From Desulfobacterales bacterium (GTDB lineage: Bacteria > Desulfobacterota > DSM-4660 > Desulfatiglandales > Desulfatiglandaceae): a stretch of 5,322 bases of DNA. Under the pieces are notes generated by a model, which saw only the letters and a list, made by a program, of their open reading frames with translations, had not been told where the DNA came from and ran no database searches. Both the position numbers and the translations under genes were made by a program. Positions within the stretch are counted from its first letter, which is position 1. The number at the start of each line of letters is the position of its first letter. The stretch spans positions 1 through 5,322 of the forward strand of contig JAKLQB010000503.1 of NCBI GenBank assembly GCA_022013615.1, in the 5' to 3' direction. This document shows, one piece after another, positions 1 to 5,322 of the stretch.

Positions 1-1153
1 ACCTCCTGATTATGTCAGAAAACAGACGCTTGTTAATGGTGAGCGCTATATCACCGAATCCTTAAAGACCATGGAAGAGAAGGTGCTGGGCGCAGAAGAG
101 AAGCGGGTCGTGTTAGAATTCGAGATTTTTGACCGGATACGCAAAAAGGTGGCACTTGAGAACCAGCGTATCAAAGAAACGGCTGAATTTATTGCGGAAA
201 TTGATGTGCTAACAGGGTTGGCCGAGACTGCTGAAATGAATAATTATACCTGTCCGGAAATAAATGAGAGTGCTGACATAGACATTGTAGATGGCCGACA
301 CCCTGTTATCGAGCAAACTGTCAAAGATGAGGATTTTGTGCCAAATGATATACACCTGGATTCCGGGAAACAGCAGATGTTGATCATTACCGGGCCTAAT
401 ATGGCAGGGAAATCCACCATTCTCAGGCAGACTGCCCTGACAGTGCTTATGGCTCAAATGGGCAGCTTTGTCCCGGCTTCTAAGGCGGTCATTGGTATTG
501 TGGATCGCATCTTTACACGGGTTGGGGCCTCGGATGATCTTGCCAGGGGGCAGAGCACTTTCATGGTGGAGATGAACGAAACAGCAAATATCATGCGCCA
601 TGCAACACCGAGAAGCCTGGTTATCCTGGATGAGATTGGGCGCGGGACGAGTACATATGATGGCTTGAGCATCGCCTGGGCAGTAGCAGAGGCGTTGCAC
701 GACAGGGATGGAAAGGGAGTGCGGACCCTTTTTGCAACTCACTACCATGAACTTACAGACCTGGTGGCATCCAAACAGCGGGTGAAAAATTTTAACATAG
801 CGGTCCGGGAGTGGAATGACAGGATTATCTTTTTAAGAAAACTCGTTCCAGGAGGAACAAGCCGGAGCTACGGAATACAAGTGGCACGGATTGCCGGTTT
901 ACCCGAAGGAATTTTGTTACGGGCTAAGGAGATACTCCATAATCTGGAGGGAACGGAACTGAATGATGTGGGGAGGCCTCGCCTGGCACAGGGTTCTTGT
1001 GAGAAGGATGAAGGTGAAATTGTGCAGCTAAGCCTTTTCATGCCTCAGGATCGGAAACTGAGAGAATGGATTTCGGGATTGGATATTTCAGGCATGACCC
1101 CGCTGGAGGCTTTGACTGAGCTCAATAATTTGAAGGATTATGTGGGCTTATGA
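1..1153 (+). CDS. mutS: DNA mismatch repair protein MutS, C-terminal part (5' end outside window)
   Basis: MutS binds base mismatches and small loops in DNA and uses ATP to recruit MutL. The reading frame is open from base 2 to the TGA at 1151-1153 (383 visible residues), so the ATG at 71 is internal and the gene begins upstream of the window. The visible part starts with the end of the core/clamp region ([12 protein letters not shown], then a charged helix) and continues into the full ATPase domain. That domain shows Walker [10 protein letters not shown] (392-418), the MutS signature [15 protein letters not shown] (530-574), Walker [14 protein letters not shown] (617-655) and the histidine loop [10 protein letters not shown] (725-754). 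The dimerising helices follow ([13 protein letters not shown]). The tail carries QLSLF (1025-1039), a consensus sliding-clamp-binding pentapeptide, and a final helix [14 protein letters not shown] of the type used for MutS oligomerisation. All ATPase motifs are intact. MutS2 is unlikely because the tail has no Smr domain. The stop overlaps the next start as ATGA. Confidence 0.98.
   Translation, partial: PPDYVRKQTLVNGERYITESLKTMEEKVLGAEEKRVVLEFEIFDRIRKKVALENQRIKETAEFIAEIDVLTGLAETAEMNNYTCPEINESADIDIVDGRHPVIEQTVKDEDFVPNDIHLDSGKQQMLIITGPNMAGKSTILRQTALTVLMAQMGSFVPASKAVIGIVDRIFTRVGASDDLARGQSTFMVEMNETANIMRHATPRSLVILDEIGRGTSTYDGLSIAWAVAEALHDRDGKGVRTLFATHYHELTDLVASKQRVKNFNIAVREWNDRIIFLRKLVPGGTSRSYGIQVARIAGLPEGILLRAKEILHNLEGTELNDVGRPRLAQGSCEKDEGEIVQLSLFMPQDRKLREWISGLDISGMTPLEALTELNNLKDYVGL
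1132..1152 (+). promoter_or_regulatory. RBS and ATGA stop/start overlap between mutS and the amidase gene
   Basis: GAAGGA at 1132-1137 lies 12 nt before the ATG at 1150, a rather long spacing for a Shine-Dalgarno site. The ATG shares bases with the mutS stop (ATGA, 1150-1153). The overlap points to translational coupling and supports 1150 as the start: the peptide beginning there opens directly with a signal sequence. Confidence 0.6.
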
Positions 1154-2868
1154 AGATCAATTCAATCTTAATATTAATGCTACTGGTTCTTTTGGCCACT
1201 TCCTTTCCGGGTGGATCTGAAGTCCTCGCCAAAACCCCCAAAAAGCCCGCCTTGCTCCTGAAAGAGGCTGACCAGTGTCGTGAAACTTTGTACGGCTCGG
1301 CTAAAAAGAAAAAATATCGTCACAATTGGTCAAGCTGTATTCGCCAATATGAAAAGATATATAATAGTTACTCCAAAAGTGATGAAGCGCCCTGGGCCTT
1401 ATATCATTCGGCCAGTCTTTTTACATGGCTTTACACGTACTCCGGAAAGTCTCAAGACCTGGATCAAGCCCTTCTTTTGTATAGGCGATTGACAGATGAA
1501 TACGAAGACCATCAACTAAGTGATGACGCCCAATATAAAATCGGAGAAATCTTTTACAAATACAAAAAGGATCCCACCCACGCCTACGTGGAATTCTTGA
1601 AAGTGGATATAAAATATCCGTCTGGAGATATGCGGCCAAAGGCAAAAAAGATGCTGGATCAGTTGGCCGCAGTTTTAAGCGAACAAGACAATGACAGAGA
1701 CCCTGCAGGAGAAAAGTACGCATCCATTGCGGTCAAGGATATCAGGCATTGGTCAACACCTAATTACACCCGGGTGGTCATCGACCTCGATGGTCCTGTC
1801 AAATATAAACACCATCTTCTCAAAGCAGATCCGGATCTCAGGAAACCGCGCAGGCTCTATCTGGACCTTGAAAATTCCCACGTTACTTCTCAGGTTGAAA
1901 GTCCCGTGCCTATTAAAGACGGTTTGCTCCAGAGGGCCAGGGCAGGTCAATTTACTAAAGATACCGTGCGAGTAGTCCTTGATGCCGAAAGTATCGAGGA
2001 TTATAAGGTTTTCCATCTCTATGACCCCTTCCGAATCGTGCTGGACGTGCAGAGGGCTGAAAAGACAAATGCAGAGGATGAGCCCAAGCTGGCCCTGGAA
2101 AAAAGAACCGTAAGAAAAGGTGTCAGGAGGGCTGAAGTTCCCGAAGACTCGATGTCACTTGCCAGACAGCTTGGGCTGAATGTCAAAAGAATTGTGATCG
2201 ATCCCGGACACGGGGGTAAAGATCCGGGCTGTAATTCGAGTGGGGGAGTGAAAGAGAAGAACATTGTTCTGAGTATCGCCAGAATTCTGAAAAAAAAGAT
2301 CGAAGAGGAGATTGGATGCGAGGTTTTTCTCACCCGGAACGGGGACGTTTTCCTGCCACTGGAACGGAGAACCGCCATTGCCAATATGAAAAAGGCAGAC
2401 CTGTTTATATCGCTTCACATTAACGCCCACAGAAATAGAAAAATCTCCGGGTTGGAAACCTATTTCCTCAATATGGCAACGGATGAGAGGTCGGTAATGG
2501 TGGCGGCAAGGGAAAATGCTACTTCTGAAAAGAATATAAGCGACCTACAGACGATTCTGAACGACCTTATGCTCAACACAAAAATAACCGAATCGAGTCG
2601 CCTGGCTCATGATGTGCAAGAGGGAATGGTATCCTGGGTCAGAAAAAAATATACACAGGCCAGGAGCCTCGGTGTAAAGCAGGCCCCCTTCTATGTGCTG
2701 ATCGGCGCTCAGATGCCCGCTGTCCTGGTTGAGACTGGTTTTCTTACCAATCGCACAGAGAGAAAGAGGCTGCTCAGCAAGCAATACCAGGAAAGTGTTG
2801 CTGAAGGAATATGCGCAGGCATAAAGACCTATATCAAGAGCATTGATCAAAATTATAAGGGAGGGTGA
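1150..2868 (+). CDS. Secreted N-acetylmuramoyl-L-alanine amidase (TPR-like, AMIN and Amidase_3 domains)
   Basis: This predicted zinc hydrolase cuts the bond between N-acetylmuramic acid and L-alanine of the peptide stem in periplasmic peptidoglycan, as AmiA/B/C do during daughter-cell separation. The 572-residue product starts with a signal peptide (hydrophobic residues 6-18, probable cleavage after VLA at 25-27, no lipobox). Residues about 60-170 form helical TPR-like repeats rich in Tyr, Ala and Leu (for example [16 protein letters not shown]). Residues about 192-302 resemble an AMIN domain ([37 protein letters not shown]), which in AmiC targets the septum. A charged linker leads to Amidase_3 (about 346-566). 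Predicted zinc ligands are His354 (DPGHGG), Glu369 (GVKEKN) and His423 (SLHINAH), with catalytic Glu528 (VETGFLTN). Residues about 441-505 form a helical insert where division amidases carry an autoinhibitory helix. It is longer than a typical AmiC because of the TPR part. It is translationally coupled to mutS. The family call is firm; a specific ami letter is not. Confidence 0.95.
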   Translation: MKINSILILMLLVLLATSFPGGSEVLAKTPKKPALLLKEADQCRETLYGSAKKKKYRHNWSSCIRQYEKIYNSYSKSDEAPWALYHSASLFTWLYTYSGKSQDLDQALLLYRRLTDEYEDHQLSDDAQYKIGEIFYKYKKDPTHAYVEFLKVDIKYPSGDMRPKAKKMLDQLAAVLSEQDNDRDPAGEKYASIAVKDIRHWSTPNYTRVVIDLDGPVKYKHHLLKADPDLRKPRRLYLDLENSHVTSQVESPVPIKDGLLQRARAGQFTKDTVRVVLDAESIEDYKVFHLYDPFRIVLDVQRAEKTNAEDEPKLALEKRTVRKGVRRAEVPEDSMSLARQLGLNVKRIVIDPGHGGKDPGCNSSGGVKEKNIVLSIARILKKKIEEEIGCEVFLTRNGDVFLPLERRTAIANMKKADLFISLHINAHRNRKISGLETYFLNMATDERSVMVAARENATSEKNISDLQTILNDLMLNTKITESSRLAHDVQEGMVSWVRKKYTQARSLGVKQAPFYVLIGAQMPAVLVETGFLTNRTERKRLLSKQYQESVAEGICAGIKTYIKSIDQNYKGG

Positions 2869-2878
2869 AGAATTTTCG

Positions 2879-3032
2879 ATTGACTATTGACTATTTCTGA
2901 TTTGTAACATCTCAATAAGTTCGGGTGGAGTTTATCCGTTGAGAAGTTAAATTCCAGGGATGTCCAATAGGTATTGGTCAATAATCAATAGTCGATAGTC
3001 AATTGAAAATAGTCAATCAACAATAGTCAATC
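2879..3032. repeat. Short TATTGAC / GTCAATA heptad copies
   Basis: Copies of one 7-9 base unit recur here. Two are in tandem on the left (ATTGACTATTGACTATT, 2879-2895). Four are in the opposite orientation on the right, at about 2986-2993, 2994-3003, 3008-3017 and 3021-3032 (core ATAGTC, usually followed by AAT). A degenerate copy, TTGGTCAATAATCAATAG, occupies 2974-2990 or so. These units build the arms of the larger inverted repeat. The repetition is directly visible; any function is unknown. Confidence 0.7.
2905..2949 (+). other. Inner stem-loop within the inverted-repeat element
   Basis: TAACATCTCAA (2905-2915) and TTGAGAAGTTA (2939-2949) pair at 10 of 11 positions with one A.A mismatch, around a 23-nt loop. 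A second small palindrome, CCAATAGGTATTGG (2964-2977), lies just downstream, still inside the loop of the outer 24-position stem. No U-tract follows either one, so neither looks like a terminator by itself. Confidence 0.45.
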
Positions 3033-3040
3033 GAAAACCT

Positions 3041-4136
3041 CTATTTTATCCTTAAATAAGCGTCGATAAAAAGATCAATATATCCATCCATAACTCTGTT
3101 CACATCTCCAACCTCTACATTGGTCCTGTGGTCCTTGACCATCGAGTAGGGATTAAACACATATGACCTTATTTGACTGCCCCATGCAATTTCTTTTTGG
3201 GAATCGTGTATCTCCTGTTTTTTCTGTTCCAGTTTTCCTTTCTCACGATCATAAAGCCTTGCATGCAACACCTTCATTGCCATTTCCTTGTTTCGATGCT
3301 GGGATTTCTCATTTTGACACTGCACAACAATTCCCGTGGGAATATGCGTAATTCTGATTGCTGAGCTTGTCTTGTTAACATGCTGACCACCGGGGCCGCT
3401 GGCCCTAAAGGTGTCGATGCGTAGATCTTTATCATCTATTTTCACCTTAATGTCCGTGTCCACCTCGGGAAGCACGGAGACAGAAGCAAAGGAAGTGTGT
3501 CTTCTTCCAGTGGCATCGAAGGGGGAGATCCTGACCATCCGGTGGATACCATGTTCGGATTTCAGATGGCCGTATGCGTAAGGGCCAGTTACATTGAATG
3601 TAACATTTTTGATGCCGGCTTCGTCCCCCGGAAGATATTCGATGACCCGAACCTGCATATCCTTATTCTCGCTCCAGCGGCTGAACATTCTGAAAAGCAT
3701 TTCCACCCAGTCCTGGGCCTCCGTTCCACCGGCCCCGGCATTGATAGCAACAATTGCGCTTCGTTTATCATCTCTGCCCCCAAGTAATGACTGGAATTCC
3801 AGATCCTTAATTTCTTCCTGAAGGCTGTTTACGTCCTTCTCTACCTCCCGCAAAGCAGCTTCATCACTCTCCTCAAAGGCCATTTCAGCGAGGGTTTTTC
3901 CGTCTTCAACTCCCTGATAAAGCCTTTGCCACAGATCGATTTGTTCCCTCAAAGAGGCACTTTGCTGGCTTATTCGAGTGGCCTCCTCCTGATCCTTCTG
4001 CCAGAAGTCGGAATTTGACATTATTTTTTCTATCTTTTTAAGTTCTTGCTCATGATTATCCAAGTCAAAGATGACCTCTTAAGTCTTGAAGCTGTTTCAT
4101 AATAAAACCAATTTTTTCCATGATTTGTTCGTACAT
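3041..4136 (-). CDS. prfB: Peptide chain release factor 2, made by +1 programmed frameshift
   Basis: RF2 recognises UGA and UAA in the ribosomal A site and triggers release of the finished protein. Translation starts at ATG 4136-4134, runs 23 codons to CTT (4070-4068), meets an in-frame TGA (4067-4065), and continues by skipping T4067 so that GAC (4066-4064) is read next, to the TAG at 3043-3041. The product is 364 residues, the usual RF2 length. The N-terminal coiled-coil domain covers about 1-110. The stop-codon-reading tripeptide SPF is at 204-206 ([19 protein letters not shown]). The universal GGQ, which acts at the peptidyl transferase centre, is at 249-251 ([19 protein letters not shown]). 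SPF rather than the PxT tripeptide separates it from RF1. The residue four before GGQ is Ala245, aligned with the site that is Thr246 in E. coli K-12. It lies downstream of lnt on the same strand and converges with the amidase gene. Annotating from the TTG at 4063 would miss the first 24 residues. Confidence 0.98.
4064..4079 (-). promoter_or_regulatory. prfB: prfB programmed +1 frameshift site with internal Shine-Dalgarno
   Basis: Read on the minus strand, AGAGGT (4079-4074), a 3-nt spacer CAT, then CTT TGA C (4070-4064) match the known RF2 recoding signal, with the same 3-nt spacing as the AGGGGG-UAU-CUU-UGA-C arrangement of E. coli. GAGGT is complementary to the 3' end of 16S rRNA. When RF2 is scarce the ribosome stalls at UGA and slips by one base to make full-length RF2; when RF2 is ample, a 23-residue peptide is released. 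This is a known autoregulatory loop, recognised here by sequence. Confidence 0.97.
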
Positions 4137-4140
4137 TCTG

Positions 4141-4148
4141 CACCTCCT
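4141..4148 (-). promoter_or_regulatory. Strong RBS of prfB
   Basis: AGGAGGTG on the minus strand is an almost complete anti-Shine-Dalgarno match, with 6 nt between AGGAGG and the ATG at 4136. It fixes the start upstream of the frameshift site, in preference to the in-frame ATG codons 6 and 13 of the leader reading frame. Confidence 0.92.
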
Positions 4149-4176
4149 ATTGTTCCAGGATATAACTCACCGTGAT

Positions 4177-4204
4177 ATTCTAATCCATTAGGAAATTATT
4201 TCAA
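4177..4204 (-). promoter_or_regulatory. Candidate sigma-70 promoter for prfB
   Basis: On the minus strand TTGAAA (4204-4199, 5 of 6 to the -35 consensus) and TAGAAT (4182-4177, 5 of 6 to the -10 consensus) are 16 nt apart, in the 86-bp gap after the lnt stop. A start site near 4170 would give a leader of about 35 nt before the ATG. Two small palindromes overlap it, GAAATAATTTC (4202-4192) and TAATGGATTA (4190-4181), but no known operator is recognised. prfB may also be reached by transcripts from lnt, since no terminator is visible between them. Confidence 0.45.
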
Positions 4205-4222
4205 GGGGGGAGTGTGATCACG

Positions 4223-5322
4223 TTATTTTTTAACTTTTCGTCTGGTGAAGAGACAGGAGGCAATTCCGATGAGAGACATGACGATAGCAACGAAGGCGAA
4301 TACATCTCCGAAACGGGTATAAAACGTAAAAGGAGATTTGGAAATATCAAGAGTCGCCTTCAGGACCTCGTTGGTGAATGGGGCGCTCTGGTCAATGATA
4401 TTCCCATGAACTCCTATGAATGCGCTAAGGCCCGTGTTTGCTGCTCTTATCATGGGTATCCTGTTTTCCACAGTCCGGAATGCAGCCATATACAAATGCT
4501 GATAGGGTGCGCTCGTCATGCCGAACCAGGCATCGTTTGTAATATTTATAAGAATATTTGCCCCTTCCAGGGCATGGGCGCGGGCAATTTCCGGGAAGAT
4601 GGCCTCATAGCATATTAAAATGCCCATGGAGAGTTTGCCCTGTCTCAAAGGGGCTATCCTGCCACCGGCATCAAAATCGCCCGCTGCAGGAACCAGCCGG
4701 CTTACAAAGAAGAGGAGCTTTTTCAGGGGAACGTATTCTCCAAAGGGCAGAAGGTGCACTTTATCATAATACTGCGGAGGCTGGTCATTTGGCGTTACCA
4801 GATAAGCGCGGTTGTAATACTTGGGATTTCCATCAATAATCTTGTAAGCAGGGCTCCCAAAGACAATGAGCGCTCCGGATTTCATTGCAATGGAATAGAC
4901 CTTTGGTGCGTACTCTTTGTTATCCTGGAAGAAAAAGGGCAGGGACGTTTCAGGCCATACAATCAGTCCTGGTTTAAAACCGTAGGCAGAACGGGTGAGC
5001 CTTTGGTATGTCATCATGGTCCTGGCCTGATGGGCGGGGACCCACTTGACTGATTGGTCGATATTGCCCTGAATAATGACACTATTAACATGCAGGGGAT
5101 GTCCTTTGTCTGTTTGTTCCTGTGTGAGGCGAAAATGGCCGTATGTCAGTGTTAACCCCGCCATCAGAACTGTAAAAAGAAATTCCCATTTATGAAGGCC
5201 AAGCCCTCTCTTATGATGTCTAAAAAATATATGGTAGATAAGAATATTTACGATAACTATCAGGAAGGACAGCCCATAGACTCCGCATAAATCAGCAATT
5301 TGAATCAGATGCAGGTTCTTGA
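4223..5322 (-). CDS. lnt: Apolipoprotein N-acyltransferase Lnt (5' end outside window)
   Basis: Lnt is an inner-membrane enzyme. It moves an acyl chain from a phospholipid to the N-terminal cysteine of diacylated lipoproteins, the last step of lipoprotein maturation before sorting to the outer membrane. The frame is open from 5320 to the TAA at 4225-4223 (365 visible residues). The ATG at 5164 is not the start, because the coding frame upstream is clearly Lnt-like (QIADLCGVYGLSFLIVIVN). Visible parts are transmembrane helices at about 14-33 and 46-60 of the fragment, a periplasmic carbon-nitrogen hydrolase domain (about 78-330), a last membrane helix (338-358) and a basic tail RRKVKK. The catalytic triad is intact: Glu124 in IVWPETSLP (codon 4951-4949), Lys187 in YYDKVHLLPFGEYVP (4762-4760) and Cys237 in ILICYEAIFPE (4612-4610). 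From the usual length of about 500 residues, roughly 150 N-terminal residues are missing. prfB follows on the same strand. Confidence 0.97.
   Translation of the reverse strand, partial: KNLHLIQIADLCGVYGLSFLIVIVNILIYHIFFRHHKRGLGLHKWEFLFTVLMAGLTLTYGHFRLTQEQTDKGHPLHVNSVIIQGNIDQSVKWVPAHQARTMMTYQRLTRSAYGFKPGLIVWPETSLPFFFQDNKEYAPKVYSIAMKSGALIVFGSPAYKIIDGNPKYYNRAYLVTPNDQPPQYYDKVHLLPFGEYVPLKKLLFFVSRLVPAAGDFDAGGRIAPLRQGKLSMGILICYEAIFPEIARAHALEGANILINITNDAWFGMTSAPYQHLYMAAFRTVENRIPMIRAANTGLSAFIGVHGNIIDQSAPFTNEVLKATLDISKSPFTFYTRFGDVFAFVAIVMSLIGIASCLFTRRKVKK

Larger units (their letters stand above)
2872..3037. repeat. Inverted-repeat element filling the gap between convergent genes
   Basis: The left arm is 2872-2895. 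It can pair with 2987-3010 over 24 positions (22 Watson-Crick, 2 mismatches that become G.U wobbles in the + strand RNA). Alternatively its 2873-2889 part pairs perfectly over 17 bp with 3021-3037 (TTTTCGATTGACTATTG against CAATAGTCAATCGAAAA). The two right arms are near copies of each other at a 28-nt offset: 2995-3009 and 3023-3037 match at 14 of 15 bases. The element starts 3 bp after the amidase stop and ends 3 bp before the prfB stop. No flanking target-site duplication and no reading frame were seen. It could be a shared 3'-end structure that limits read-through or protects transcripts, or a copy of a dispersed intergenic repeat. It lacks the GC-rich stem plus U-tract of a standard intrinsic terminator. 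Confidence 0.75.

Noticed and set aside
71..73. ATG as a mutS start
   Set aside because: The frame upstream, from base 2, encodes conserved MutS sequence ([14 protein letters not shown]), so this Met is internal.
209..748. A 179-codon open frame on the minus strand inside mutS
   Set aside because: It lies wholly antisense to the conserved ATPase domain, its peptide is rich in Cys, His and Pro with no recognisable domain, and no RBS context was evident. It is a shadow of mutS.
2872..3037. MITE or insertion-sequence remnant
   Set aside because: No target-site duplication, no transposase fragment and no recognised terminal sequence were found. It is kept as an inverted-repeat element of unknown origin.
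4065..4067. In-frame TGA in prfB as a pseudogene or sequencing error
   Set aside because: It sits in the canonical CTT TGA C recoding context with the internal Shine-Dalgarno, so it is programmed.
4171..4222. 6-bp inverted repeat CGTGAT (4171-4176) / ATCACG (4217-4222) flanking the prfB promoter, as an operator or lnt terminator
   Set aside because: The arms are only 6 bp, 40 nt apart, with no U-tract and no known regulator site; chance is likely.
4214..4618. A 134-codon + strand open frame near the end of lnt
   Set aside because: It is antisense to the Lnt catalytic region, and its peptide has no recognisable family. The Lnt reading carries the intact triad.
5162..5164. ATG as an lnt start
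   Set aside because: The upstream frame to the window edge encodes Lnt membrane sequence (QIADLCGVYG), so the gene continues beyond the window.
1..5322. A novel multi-gene system, CRISPR array, tRNA or defence locus
   Set aside because: All four genes are recognised housekeeping genes with intact catalytic motifs. The only notable non-coding stretch is the 172-bp convergent gap.

Overview
The window looks like an ordinary chromosomal housekeeping region of a Gram-negative bacterium with moderate GC content. My best guess is a member of the Desulfobacterota (former Deltaproteobacteria). This rests on the presence of lnt and a periplasmic AMIN-type amidase (both imply an outer-membrane cell plan), on the sequence flavour of MutS and Lnt, and on the gene order. 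The taxon is an inference and was not tested by any search.

Layout: two gene pairs converge on a short repeat-filled gap. On the + strand, the 3' part of mutS (mismatch repair ATPase, cut by the left window edge) overlaps by 4 bp (ATGA) a complete gene for a secreted N-acetylmuramoyl-L-alanine amidase. That amidase has an N-terminal TPR-like helical region, an AMIN domain and an Amidase_3 catalytic domain. On the - strand, the 3' two thirds of lnt (apolipoprotein N-acyltransferase, cut by the right edge) is followed after 86 bp by prfB, encoding peptide chain release factor 2. prfB carries the classical +1 programmed frameshift site (CTT TGA C behind a Shine-Dalgarno-like GAGGT), so its true start is at 4136, about 70 nt upstream of the long open frame. 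It has a strong RBS and a plausible sigma-70 promoter of its own.

The only non-coding stretch between the convergent genes (2869-3040, 172 bp) is almost wholly an inverted-repeat element. Its left arm lies just after the amidase stop. Two alternative right arms follow, the outer one ending 3 bp before the prfB stop, and both are built from copies of the heptad TATTGAC. It probably acts as a shared 3'-end structure and may belong to a dispersed repeat family.

Functionally the genes are unrelated housekeeping functions: DNA repair, septal peptidoglycan cleavage, translation termination and lipoprotein maturation. I see no mobile element gene, RNA gene, CRISPR array, defence system or undescribed multi-gene system. 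The points most worth a second look are the autoregulatory prfB frameshift, the convergent-gene repeat with two competing folds, and the clamp-binding motif in the MutS tail.
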